Assembly: GCF_937958065.1 (NCBI RefSeq)
Contig: NZ_CALFXI010000035.1
Location: 47,216-111,215 of the forward strand
Origin: an uncultured Steroidobacter sp.
Lineage (GTDB): Bacteria; Pseudomonadota; Gammaproteobacteria; Steroidobacterales; Steroidobacteraceae
Reading direction: 5' to 3'
DNA: 64,000 bases
The notes beneath the pieces are model-generated. The model did no database searches, was not told where the DNA came from, and saw only the letters and a list, made by a program, of their open reading frames with translations. The position numbers and the translations under genes are program-made. Of the stretch, positions 55,440-63,966 are shown piece by piece (within the stretch, counting starts at the first letter, position 1; the number at the start of each line of letters is the position of its first letter).

Positions 55440-58007
55440 ATGGATTGCAGCAACGGACGGACACATTCACCGACACGCCGGCAGCGCTTCAAATTCCACA
55501 TCGCGCTTTTGTTGACGGCGCTCGTTGTCCTGGCAACGATGCTCGTGTCGAGCCCCGCAGCGGCGCAATCGAACGACGCCACATTATCGACGTTGACCAC
55601 GAATCCGCCGTTCGCGCTCAGTCCGGCCCTGACGCCGGGCATCACTGCATACACGGTCTCGACACACACGAACGTTGAGCAGATAGACATCACTGCGCGC
55701 CCGACCGATGACCAGGCGCAAGTCACGGTGAGCGGCCCCGGCGCCCAAGTAGGGGGCGTCTGGCGCGCTCCGCTCGATCATGGAACGAACACTTTCATCA
55801 TCGAGGTGACCGCCGCGGACGGCATCACCACCCGGACGTACACCCTGAATGTGGTCCGGACGCATGACCCGCAGCGGCTGGCGGATGGCACGGTGGGTGT
55901 GGCGTATGCTGCGCGCCTGGCTTGCACGGCCGTGCTGACATCGGGCAGCCTGCCGCCGGGACTGACCATTTCGCAAACCGGGGCGCGTACCATGGTCAGT
56001 GACATCCCCGAGCGAGCTGGAACCTACTTCTTCTCGTGCCAAGGCTCATCGGGCAGCAGCATCTTCTATACGATCCTCATTCATCCCGCCCCCGCTTCGA
56101 CAGATGCCGCCCTGTCAGGGCTGGCGACGAGCGCCGGCCCGCTCGATCCGGTGTTCTCGCAAGGCATTACGCACTACGCGATCTCCGTACCCGCGGCGAC
56201 TGGAACGATTACGGTGACGCCGACCACTTCGGACAGCGCCGCGACTGTCACGGTCAATGGAATCGCAACACCCTCGGGCGTTGCGTCCGCGCCGATCGCG
56301 TTGAGCGTCGGATCGAACACCATCACAGTCGTCAGCACTGCCGAGGATGGAATCGCGACTGCGACCTACACCATCGTCGTCACTCGGGGTGCACCCAACT
56401 CGGTCTCGCTCAGCCCCGCGGGTGGCGCATTGCCCGAAGCCATGGCGGGCGAGAGCTATTCCATGCCGCTCTCCGCCACAGGCGCTTCTCCGATCGTATT
56501 CAGTGTCACAGAGGGAACACTGCCGGAGGGCATGCAGCTGAATGCTTCTACGGGCGAGCTCACCGGGCCACTCGCGGAAGGCAGCGAGGGGCAGTACACA
56601 TTTAGTATCGAGGCACGTGGCAGCGACAGCGGCTCCATCACCGCGAGTTTCACATTGACGGTCGTGGAACGAGCCATCACCGTTAGCGACAAGACTGTGG
56701 ATGTGCCCGCCGGATCGACACCGCCGAATGTGAATCTCACGCAAGGTGCGACTGGTGGGCCGTTCACGTCCGCAGTCGTCGTGTCAGTCGAGCCCGCCAA
56801 TGCAGGCACGGCCGAAATCGTTGATGCACCGCCGACGCAAGCACGCCACGAGAAGACCGCTCAGACACACTCCCCTGCGTCTCAAGAGGCAAGCGACTCC
56901 GCGCTGTACCTGAAGTTCGTTCCAAATGCGGCGTACTCCGGGCGGGCCACGGTGAAGTTTCAGCTGACCAGCGATCTCGGCGCATCCAACGTCGGCTCCG
57001 TCATCTACAACCTGAGCTATGACACGGCGGCGGTCGCACGAAAAATCGATGGGCATGTGCGCAGCTTCGTTCAACGGCGCATGAGCCTGCTCGCCTCGAA
57101 TATCGGAGCACCCGATCTGCTCGACCGCCGGCGCGTGAACGACGGCGCCGAGGCTGCGAGCGGCACGATCCAACCCGGCGCGGGAGAGCTCGCGGTCGGA
57201 TTCTCGACGGACCTGGCACAAGCCCGACGTTCGCGGGGCGATGGAACTGCCGCACCGCTGCCTTTCAATCTGTGGATGGACGGTACGCTGCTGGCACACA
57301 ACCGCGATGAGAACGGCGAACGCTGGGGAACCTTCGGATTGTTCTCGGGCGGCCTCGACTATCTGGTCAGCGACCGGGCGCTGCTCGGTGTGTCGTTCCA
57401 CCTGGATCATATGCGCGACCCGACCGAGGAAGACGTGACACTCACCGGGCGAGGCTGGCTCGCCGGCCCCTACGGGTCGTTCGAAATCGTTCAGGACCTG
57501 TTCTTCAACGTTCATCTGCTCCAGGGCCGCTCTAGCAACGATGTGGACAGCGCGTTTTTCGACGGTCGTTTCGACAGTCGCCGCTGGCTGCTGGACACCA
57601 GCCTCGCCGGTCAATGGCGGTTCGATGAGCTCACGACCCTGACGCCCCGGCTGCGCGCCCTTTACTTCGATGAAACGGTTCGCGATTACCGCGTATCGAA
57701 CCAGTCCGGCAGCATCATCGCCATGCCAGGGTTCGCCCAGAAGCAGCTGCGCGTCAGCTTCGGTGCCGACCTCGAGCGACGCATCGAGCTGAACAACGGC
57801 CTCACGTTGATCCCCAACGCCGGCCTCACCGGCGGCTTCGCGGGCCTCGATGGCAGCGGTGCATTCGGCTCGGTGGTCGCCGGGGTCACGTTATCCAACC
57901 GGGATCTATGGACCACCGAGGCCGGCGTCCGCTTCGACATGGAAGGCGACGGGCAGATCGCGACCGGCGGCAGGGTGGGATTCTCCATGAGGTGTGTCTG
58001 TCACTGA
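55440..58007 (+). CDS. autotransporter with cadherin-like and Ig-like passenger domains
   Basis: 855 residues. A long signal peptide (hydrophobic core about 20-36, cut near AAA43). Two cadherin-like beta-sandwich domains (about 45-143 and 221-317; both start NDATLS/TDAALS and end with an AAADGITTRTYTL-like strand), one putative Ig domain (about 320-415), a linker, and a C-terminal barrel of about 280 residues (from about 575). Probably a surface adhesin. The last strand reads GFSMRC followed by VCH rather than ending in Phe, the usual signal for outer-membrane assembly. ATG 55440 is chosen for the signal peptide; there is no strong binding site. The frame is open from 55287. Confidence 0.85.
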   Translation: MDCSNGRTHSPTRRQRFKFHIALLLTALVVLATMLVSSPAAAQSNDATLSTLTTNPPFALSPALTPGITAYTVSTHTNVEQIDITARPTDDQAQVTVSGPGAQVGGVWRAPLDHGTNTFIIEVTAADGITTRTYTLNVVRTHDPQRLADGTVGVAYAARLACTAVLTSGSLPPGLTISQTGARTMVSDIPERAGTYFFSCQGSSGSSIFYTILIHPAPASTDAALSGLATSAGPLDPVFSQGITHYAISVPAATGTITVTPTTSDSAATVTVNGIATPSGVASAPIALSVGSNTITVVSTAEDGIATATYTIVVTRGAPNSVSLSPAGGALPEAMAGESYSMPLSATGASPIVFSVTEGTLPEGMQLNASTGELTGPLAEGSEGQYTFSIEARGSDSGSITASFTLTVVERAITVSDKTVDVPAGSTPPNVNLTQGATGGPFTSAVVVSVEPANAGTAEIVDAPPTQARHEKTAQTHSPASQEASDSALYLKFVPNAAYSGRATVKFQLTSDLGASNVGSVIYNLSYDTAAVARKIDGHVRSFVQRRMSLLASNIGAPDLLDRRRVNDGAEAASGTIQPGAGELAVGFSTDLAQARRSRGDGTAAPLPFNLWMDGTLLAHNRDENGERWGTFGLFSGGLDYLVSDRALLGVSFHLDHMRDPTEEDVTLTGRGWLAGPYGSFEIVQDLFFNVHLLQGRSSNDVDSAFFDGRFDSRRWLLDTSLAGQWRFDELTTLTPRLRALYFDETVRDYRVSNQSGSIIAMPGFAQKQLRVSFGADLERRIELNNGLTLIPNAGLTGGFAGLDGSGAFGSVVAGVTLSNRDLWTTEAGVRFDMEGDGQIATGGRVGFSMRCVCH

Positions 58008-58179
58008 TGCGGGCTTGCGCTCAGACCTTCAAATGCGCGGGCACGGGGCGGCGTACGGAGATGCGGCACGATCGACGTCCGCAAGGCAAGCACGTTCCTA
58101 TTCCTCCAGACACGCCGGGAATACTGCGCCGTCTTCCGTCTCGCCTCCAAATGAGCCCGCGCATGGCCGCCGCTGTGCC

Positions 58180-58413
58180 TCAAGCCCGACGCGCGGCCGC
58201 TTCCGCTCGCGGCTCATCGATCTGGAAGGCACGCGACAGAGGCAGGATCTGATACAGAGCCGACAACCCCACCAGTGCGTATACGGTCCGCGAGGCGCCG
58301 GTACCCGGGCCGAAGATGGCAGCGACCAGATCGAATCCGGCGAAGCCGATCAGGCCCCAATTGATTCCTCCTACGATGGTGAGAATGAGCGTAATCAGAT
58401 TGAGCGGTTTCAT
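58180..58413 (-). CDS. small DUF378-family membrane protein
   Basis: 77 residues, two membrane segments (about 6-28 and 40-60) with the family core GGINWGLIGFAGFDLVAAIFG. Function of the family is unknown. GGAG lies seven bases before ATG 58413; twelve further codons upstream are open but unlikely. Divergent from the DUF2382 genes with 200 bases between, which may hold shared stress-responsive promoters. Confidence 0.85.
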   Translation of the reverse strand: MKPLNLITLILTIVGGINWGLIGFAGFDLVAAIFGPGTGASRTVYALVGLSALYQILPLSRAFQIDEPRAEAAARRA

Positions 58414-58613
58414 GAGGAGCTCCGATGTTGAGTGGATACCAGCACTCAACGCCGCCGGATTGCGGGCGTTCCGTCGATCGAAAGATTCCGATCGAGCATC
58501 GAAGCACGCGTCGTCATGAAATCGTGAGTTGCTCGCTCAACCGTACGTGAGCCCCACGCCCAGGAACTCTTGTCCGGCCGATCTGTTAGGAAGCAGCCCT
58601 GCGGAGAACGTAC

Positions 58614-59006
58614 GTGAGTGACGAGACAGAGCGCCGAGTACCGTTGGTCGAGGAGTGGGCGCGCATCGACAAGCGCGTGGTGGAGCGCGACCGCGTCACG
58701 ATCCGTACTGCGATAACCGAGAGCCAGCAGGTCCTTTCGGACGCCCTGCGCCGCGAACGGGTGGATATCCGTCGCGTCGCCGTGAATCAGGAAGTCGACG
58801 CCATTCCAGGCATCCGTGAGGAGGCCGACGTGATCATTATCCCGATCGTCGAAGAGCGCGCCGTTCTGATCAAGCGTCTGGTGCTGGTCGAGGAGTTGCA
58901 CGTACAGCGCAAAGTCCTCGAGGAGCCCGTCCAGGTTCCTGTATCGCTGCGCTCGACCGAGGTCTTCGTGGAGTCACAAGACTCATCGAACGATGAGGAC
59001 AGTTAA
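58614..59006 (+). CDS. DUF2382 (YsnF/AvaK-like) protein, first copy
   Basis: 130 residues, GTG start with GGAG eight bases before it. The family pattern of charged beta-hairpin repeats is clear: VEEWARIDKRVVERDRVTIRT, ERVDIRRVAVNQEV, VVEERAVLIKRLVLVEELHV. DUF2382 proteins are linked to stress responses, without known biochemistry. The C-terminus overlaps the leader of the second copy; start of the next gene is 19 bases after its stop. Confidence 0.85.
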   Translation: MSDETERRVPLVEEWARIDKRVVERDRVTIRTAITESQQVLSDALRRERVDIRRVAVNQEVDAIPGIREEADVIIIPIVEERAVLIKRLVLVEELHVQRKVLEEPVQVPVSLRSTEVFVESQDSSNDEDS

Positions 59007-59025
59007 CTTGCCTGTGGAGAAAGTC

Positions 59026-59892
59026 ATGACTACCCGAACGATCACCGCCATCTACGATTCGGAGCCGGAGGCGCAACAGGCCCGGCAGCAGCTGCTCAGC
59101 CATGGATTGGCCGATGACGACGTGCGCATCGTGAGCCACCAGTTGAGCTCGACCCGCGTCGGCAGCGACAGCGGCGAGGACAAAGGAATGTGGGAATCCA
59201 TCAAGGATTTCTTCGTTGGCCACGAAGATCGCCCGGCGTACTCCGAAGGACTGCGCCGCGGCGGCTGTTTGCTCACGGCGCGCGTCACGGATGAAAGGAG
59301 TGACGAGGCGATCGCAGTGCTGGAGTCGACCAACGCGGTGGACCTCGATCAGCGTACGGAGCAATGGCGCTCCGAAGGATGGTCGGGGGAGAGCTCCGAG
59401 CTCAGCGGCACCGATCGGACCTCGCCGGGAATGGCCGCCAGCCCATCAACCGAGGACACGATGGGAGAGGAACAGTCGATTCCTGTCGCGGAAGAGCGTT
59501 TGCGAGTCGGTAAACGCGAGGTGGATCGCGGCGGCGTGCGAGTACGCTCCTACGTCGTCGAGGAGCCAGTGCGAGAAGATCTGTCGTTGCGCGAGGAGCG
59601 CGTTGAGATCGAGCAACGCCCGACGCAAGGCGCCGCCGAGGCTACCGGCGACGTATTCCGCGAACAAACGATCGAGGTTAGCGAGCGTGGCGAGGAGCCC
59701 GTCGTAGCGAAGGATGCGGTGGTGACAGGTGAGGTTGTGGTACGTAAGACAGCCGAGGAACACACCGAAACCGTCGAAGACACCGTGCGTCACACCGAAG
59801 TGGACGTCGACGACACTCGCGGAGCCGCCAAACCCCGGGATCCCTCAGCCCGACCCGAGTCGGGAAAATCCCGGAACAAGCGTTCCACCTGA
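59026..59892 (+). CDS. DUF2382 protein with an N-terminal stress-protein-17M-like domain
   Basis: 288 residues. The N-terminal domain (about 1-95, TRTITAIYDSEPEAQQARQ) resembles the heat-shock/general stress protein 17M family. A low-complexity acidic linker follows, then DUF2382 (about 150-265: EERLRVGKREVDRGGVRVRS, VEEPVREDLSLREERVEIEQ). A basic tail ends the protein. GGAG lies six bases before ATG 59026. Probably co-transcribed with the first DUF2382 gene; the shared domain suggests duplication followed by fusion. Confidence 0.85.
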   Translation: MTTRTITAIYDSEPEAQQARQQLLSHGLADDDVRIVSHQLSSTRVGSDSGEDKGMWESIKDFFVGHEDRPAYSEGLRRGGCLLTARVTDERSDEAIAVLESTNAVDLDQRTEQWRSEGWSGESSELSGTDRTSPGMAASPSTEDTMGEEQSIPVAEERLRVGKREVDRGGVRVRSYVVEEPVREDLSLREERVEIEQRPTQGAAEATGDVFREQTIEVSERGEEPVVAKDAVVTGEVVVRKTAEEHTETVEDTVRHTEVDVDDTRGAAKPRDPSARPESGKSRNKRST

Positions 59893-59919
59893 GCTCTGAA
59901 TTCACCGACCCGCACGAGA

Positions 59920-59955
59920 GCCAGGGCCCGCAGGCGTCCAGCCGCGCGCCCTGGC
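59920..59955. terminator. hairpin between the DUF2382 and CcdA-like genes
   Basis: GCCAGGGC (59920-59927) and GCCCTGGC (59948-59955) form a perfect 8-bp stem with a 20-base loop between the convergent gene ends. No T run. Confidence 0.45.
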
Positions 59956-59970
59956 CTCCGTCAGGCGGCA

Positions 59971-60177
59971 TCAAAACCTTCGGCGGCCGTCCGAAAGCAT
60001 GCTGTGCATTTCCACGTGGGCGTTATGTGTGGCGATGGATTCACGGTTCTGCTCTCGCCACTGGCGCTGCTGATCTTCTCGAAGCTCCTTGATCGGCGCC
60101 TGCTCGAGTGTGGCAGACAGATCCATGTTCGGAGCGCGAACAGCCTTCAGCGGGGCCTTGCTGGGACGTAGGATCAA
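59971..60177 (-). CDS. orphan CcdA-like antitoxin, possibly truncated
   Basis: 68 residues from a TTG that overlaps the stop of the metallophosphoesterase gene (TTGA). Residues 19-68 follow the CcdA antitoxin pattern closely: DLSATLEQA, WREQNRESIATHNAHVE, then LSDGRRRF at the end, which is the toxin-binding tail of the family. The N-terminal ribbon-helix-helix strand is missing or unrecognisable, so DNA binding is doubtful. No CcdB toxin gene follows: the next gene is on the other strand. ATG at residue 18 is an alternative start. It may be a relic, or an anti-toxin acting on a CcdB elsewhere. Confidence 0.6.
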   Translation of the reverse strand: MILRPSKAPLKAVRAPNMDLSATLEQAPIKELREDQQRQWREQNRESIATHNAHVEMHSMLSDGRRRF

Positions 60178-62078
60178 CGACGGCGGCTCCGCGCTTTGGT
60201 GCCAGCGCGACGGGCATTGGGGCTCGTGCGCGCAGGTCGCGAATACGCCCCGGTGGGTGCGAGCGTCACTCCCGCCTTGTTCAGCTCGATCGCATCCAGC
60301 GCGAACAACAGGTTCGGGTCCTTCAACAGCGCGGTGAAGTGTCGCTCGTAGTTACCCACATTTTCGATGGTGCTGATTGCGGAGCTCCTCGTTTTGTAGC
60401 CGTCATCGCGTTCACCATACAGACATAGACGCTCCGAGCGTCCCAGGAACATGATGTAGTCGACGTTCCGCAGCTCATGCTTGAGGGGCGTGGGAAGAAA
60501 GAACAACGGCACATGAAAGGCATTGTGAATCGCCGCGATCGCCTGCGCGACCGGTGAGCGCAACTCATCCTCGGTCCATAACAGAATTCTGGCGAACTGA
60601 CAGCTGAACTCATCGGCGATTCGCCAGTTCAACACCGACTTGTTGTCGAACTGGGTGGCGCTCTGCGTCAGAACCGTCCTACCATCCTTGTCCAAGCGCC
60701 GACAGGCTCGCCGCAGGGCACCCCGCATCGCCCGTCCCAACAGCCCGGGGACGACCAGGTTCCACTTGCCCTCCTTCACATTGGCCGTGAGGTAACGCTT
60801 CACCTGGGGCGCCAGGTATCGGTACGCGCCCGTGCCTACCCAGGCGCGCGGACCGCAAACATCGATGGCAAAGATGGTGTGACAATCCGAGAGTGCCTGG
60901 CGTGTGACCAGCGCGATCAATTCCTCTTGATCCGCCCACTCCAGGGCTTCCGCCACCGCGTCCAGCATGTCCGCAGCGAGCACGTCGAGCTCGGCGGTGC
61001 GGCTGCGTTCGACCCGGCGCTGCACGATCTGGACGCTTCGCTCGAACAGCCGGGGCAGGTTGACACGCACGAGCTCGTGACTGGTATCCACGAACTTCGT
61101 GGCAGCGACCTCCCACGACTGACGATTGTGTCGAAAGTCTGCTCGATACACGTCGAGGGTGCGCCCGGCCGGCTCGGCTTTGACGCGGATCAGATTGAAA
61201 GACAGCGGTGCCTCGGCGCGCTGATCCGAGCGCACGGAGGTACTACCGGCACCGATGACGGTCGCCGAGCCATCCGGTGCGGTGATGCGAGAGGCACCGT
61301 GATAATGCTGATGACCATGCAAGACGAGATGGATCCCCTTTTGCTCGATCCAGTTGTTGAAATGAATGGGATCGCGCATGCCCGAGCCATCGCCATCATC
61401 CGGTGCAAACAGCGGATGATGGCATAGCACGACGCGATACAGCGGCTTCGACCCGACCGTGTCTTTTTGCAACTGATCCAGTTTCTTGCTGACCATCCGT
61501 AGTTGCTCTTCTCCGATGTATCCGTAATGACTCTCCGGAAGATGACATTCGCGGATCGAGCTGTTGAGCGCGATGACGATCATGCCGAACTCGGCGAAGT
61601 AGTGGATCGAGTGGGCGTCGGCCGGCGTGCCCTGCCGCGGCAACGCCGAAACCATACTCGGCCGCGAGCTGGTGGAACTGCCGAAAGCTTCGAGAAAGTG
61701 CTTGAGCTTGCTGGGAGTGCTCTGCGCAGCGCGCCGCCTGTCCGCTGGTGTTCGGTCCGGCGGTCCCCCGTCATAGGCGCGTTGGGTTTCGGACCAGGAC
61801 ACGTCGTGGTTGCCGGGACACACGATGAGTCGCTCAGGCGGTAGTTTCGCTAGCGTGAGCATCTCCTGGAGGGTTTGCGCAGCCTCGGAAAATTCCCAGG
61901 GCTCGGCGATGCTCGACAGATCCCCGGTGGCCACGATCAGGTCTGGCCAGAGCTCCCGGTCCTCCTTGGCGTGCTTGAGCGCATTCTCGAAGCGCGCCAG
62001 AAACTCGGCCGTACTCGCGAACCCGTAGAATCTACCGTGGTGCAGGTCTGAAACGTGAAGGATGGTGCACGCTTTCAT
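60174..62078 (-). CDS. calcineurin-like metallophosphoesterase with a long C-terminal region
   Basis: 634 residues. The N-terminal half (about 1-300) has the full phosphoesterase set: HVSDLHHG, VATGDLSS, CPGNHDVSW, a CHHP segment and LHGHQHYHG. It should hydrolyse a phosphoester or phosphodiester with two metals. The C-terminal half (about 330-600) is well conserved-looking but matches no family I know; it has FAIDVCGPRAWVGTGAYRYL, RTVLTQSATQFDNKSVLNW and YIMFLGRSERLCLYG. A basic tail rich in Arg ends it. No signal peptide. It is the third gene of an operon with the Aat-like and GAMT-like genes (21 bases after the latter). Confidence 0.82.
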   Translation of the reverse strand: MKACTILHVSDLHHGRFYGFASTAEFLARFENALKHAKEDRELWPDLIVATGDLSSIAEPWEFSEAAQTLQEMLTLAKLPPERLIVCPGNHDVSWSETQRAYDGGPPDRTPADRRRAAQSTPSKLKHFLEAFGSSTSSRPSMVSALPRQGTPADAHSIHYFAEFGMIVIALNSSIRECHLPESHYGYIGEEQLRMVSKKLDQLQKDTVGSKPLYRVVLCHHPLFAPDDGDGSGMRDPIHFNNWIEQKGIHLVLHGHQHYHGASRITAPDGSATVIGAGSTSVRSDQRAEAPLSFNLIRVKAEPAGRTLDVYRADFRHNRQSWEVAATKFVDTSHELVRVNLPRLFERSVQIVQRRVERSRTAELDVLAADMLDAVAEALEWADQEELIALVTRQALSDCHTIFAIDVCGPRAWVGTGAYRYLAPQVKRYLTANVKEGKWNLVVPGLLGRAMRGALRRACRRLDKDGRTVLTQSATQFDNKSVLNWRIADEFSCQFARILLWTEDELRSPVAQAIAAIHNAFHVPLFFLPTPLKHELRNVDYIMFLGRSERLCLYGERDDGYKTRSSAISTIENVGNYERHFTALLKDPNLLFALDAIELNKAGVTLAPTGAYSRPARTSPNARRAGTKARSRRR

Positions 62079-62099
62079 GCCGACGGCCTCGCTCTGGGA

Positions 62100-62774
62100 T
62101 CAACGCTTGGTGACGACCACGTGAAGGATGGAACGGGCAGACCAGTACTCGCAGCTCGGTGGCGGTCGGACGCGCATGCGGGTCAGTTCCAGCGTCAGGC
62201 GGGGTCCGAATGCAGACCACAGTCGCCGCTGATGCTCGCCGCCGATCGAATCTACCTCGTCGCTGAAATAGGTGAACTTTCCGCCCCGGCTGAGCAGCTT
62301 CTGCGCGATCGGAAAGAACGCATAATGATTGCGCTTCAAGTCCGACGCTTGCTGGGGAAATGTATCGAACAGGATGCCATCGAAGCTGTCTTTGTCCTTC
62401 GCGATCCGAACGACAGCGGTCTTCCAGAACTCGTTCATCACTCGAACCGTGCCGTGCCCGATCTCGCGTCGATAGCGATGGCGAGCCACGGCCGCAATGT
62501 GTTCATTCGCTTCGATGATCACGTGCAGCGCCGGGCGATGCTTTCGAATCTCACGCGCGGCGATGCCCAGTCCGTAACCCACCTCCAGGACGCTGCCGCC
62601 GCGACGCGTTACGTCCCTTGCCATGGCGCCCATCAGGCCGGCTTCCCATGTTTGCATGATCTGAAAGCCGTGCAGCTCCAGACCCGCCTTGGTGTAGCTC
62701 GGCACCGTGGTGCGCCAGGCTGTCGGCCCTGGAAAATAACGGCGCGCGCGAGCGTCCCCAGCCCGGGAGCTCAT
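62100..62774 (-). CDS. SAM methyltransferase, guanidinoacetate methyltransferase (GAMT/RMT2)-like
   Basis: 224 residues. SAM-binding motif GGSVLEVGYGLGIAAREI (about 59-76), acidic loop VIIEANEHI, and FDGILFDTFPQ then GGKFTYFSDE. The combination MQTWEAGLMGAMA-LEVGYGLGIAA-DGILFDTFP is the GAMT/RMT2 arrangement, which methylates a guanidino nitrogen. The substrate here could be a guanidino compound or an arginine side chain; this is inference. ATG 62774 overlaps the stop of the Aat-like gene (ATGA), so the two are coupled. A frame open to 62960 is only the Aat-like gene read out of frame. Confidence 0.82.
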   Translation of the reverse strand: MSSRAGDARARRYFPGPTAWRTTVPSYTKAGLELHGFQIMQTWEAGLMGAMARDVTRRGGSVLEVGYGLGIAAREIRKHRPALHVIIEANEHIAAVARHRYRREIGHGTVRVMNEFWKTAVVRIAKDKDSFDGILFDTFPQQASDLKRNHYAFFPIAQKLLSRGGKFTYFSDEVDSIGGEHQRRLWSAFGPRLTLELTRMRVRPPPSCEYWSARSILHVVVTKR

Positions 62775-63421
62775 GTTCTCGAGAGCGCGAACGTGGCGCT
62801 TGGATTTCTCATGAGCGGCGCCGCGAGCGCCAGATAGTCCGCCAGCGTCATGGTTTCCTCCCCAAGCTTCCGGCATGCCGACCCAGGCTGGTGCGACACC
62901 TGTACGTCCACTACCCTCAACCCGAGCGCGGGATAAGCGGCGACCAGCGAATACAGGCAATATGGTGGCGCCGCTTTATCCGTACCAATCATCGCTTCGG
63001 CGCAAAACACTTCTCCCAAGTGGACCCCCAGCAGGCATCCCACCAGCTGCCCCTGGGAATAGGCTTCGATGGTGTGCGCGTAACCGGCAGTGAACAAGGT
63101 GGCGTACACGGAGATCACGTCGTGTTTGATCCAAGTGTCCGGCCTCAACGCGGCATTCGACAGGAGTTGAATGGTCGTAGCGAAATCATTGTCCGTTCGG
63201 ATCTCGAATTCGCGCCGCTGCTTCCTGATCTCTCGAACGGCGACCGCGAGGGCCTGGGGCCGCATCCGGATGACGGACCGACGTTCGGCACGATCCCAGA
63301 CGAATGCTCCGGCATGCGGGTCGAAATAAGGATAAAAGCCGGCCATGTATCGCTCGACACATTGCTCGGCGGCAAAAGCGCCCGAGGCACGCTCTTCGGA
63401 TGGAACAGCCATCACTGCCAT
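62771..63421 (-). CDS. leucyl/phenylalanyl-tRNA-protein transferase (Aat)-like protein
   Basis: 216 residues. Canonical Aat transfers Leu or Phe from tRNA to N-terminal Lys or Arg. Recognisable parts: ERYMAGFYPYFDP (cf. YRQGxFPM), DTWIKHDVISVYATLFTAGYAHTIEA split over the middle, LVGCLLGVHLGEVFCAEAMIG, and RVVDVQVSHQPG. The Glu equivalent to the substrate-pocket acid of the E. coli enzyme (in CAEAM) and the Asp and Gln of the reaction centre (VDVQ) are kept. Several hallmark positions differ (CLLG for GLYG, AEAM for GESM, LGEETM near the end), so the substrate may differ. It leads the three-gene operon; no clpA or infA neighbour is seen. AGGA lies just before the ATG. Confidence 0.8.
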   Translation of the reverse strand: MAVMAVPSEERASGAFAAEQCVERYMAGFYPYFDPHAGAFVWDRAERRSVIRMRPQALAVAVREIRKQRREFEIRTDNDFATTIQLLSNAALRPDTWIKHDVISVYATLFTAGYAHTIEAYSQGQLVGCLLGVHLGEVFCAEAMIGTDKAAPPYCLYSLVAAYPALGLRVVDVQVSHQPGSACRKLGEETMTLADYLALAAPLMRNPSATFALSRT

Positions 63422-63966
63422 GTTCCTGGGCGATTTGCCGGCGAACCGGGCGCGGCGTCACGAGCGCCGTGCACCGAAGGATAGAAGCCGATTCGCAGTG
63501 CCAGCTCGCACGGGCGCATTTGAAACAACTCTCCGTTTCGAGCGACTCAGGAGCGTTCCGTGCAGGTGGGGCCCGCAATGTGCACGGCCAGGTCGCCATC
63601 GTGTTTTCGGCGACGTTAGCAGAATCCGGACTGACTGCAAATCTGAAACAAACAATCGGAGATCGGACCAGCGCGAGGTCGACGGTCCTCTGGCTGTTGC
63701 GAAGCACCTACCAGCCTGCGCTGAATCGCCCCGTACGCCCAGGCTCAACGGCCGAGACACGCACCCATGTCCTGCTAGCGGTTCGAATGACACACGTGCC
63801 CCGCACCTGAATCGAGCGACCCTTTAGCCGCAAGCGCTTTGACGGCGGCAGCGCGACCCCGCCGATGCATTGGCAATGAGCGCGCTTCGTTGTTTATCAT
63901 CGCGGCGCAGCGGGGTTCGATACGACTGAACAATAACCGGCCTCCAGCCGGATGGGGATACTCTCG
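63422..63966. other. 545 bases without a supported gene
   Basis: Upstream region of the Aat-like operon (minus) and of a possible plus-strand gene at the right edge. Open frames here have no recognisable family and no good start. A promoter for the operon should lie here but I cannot pick one. Confidence 0.4.
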
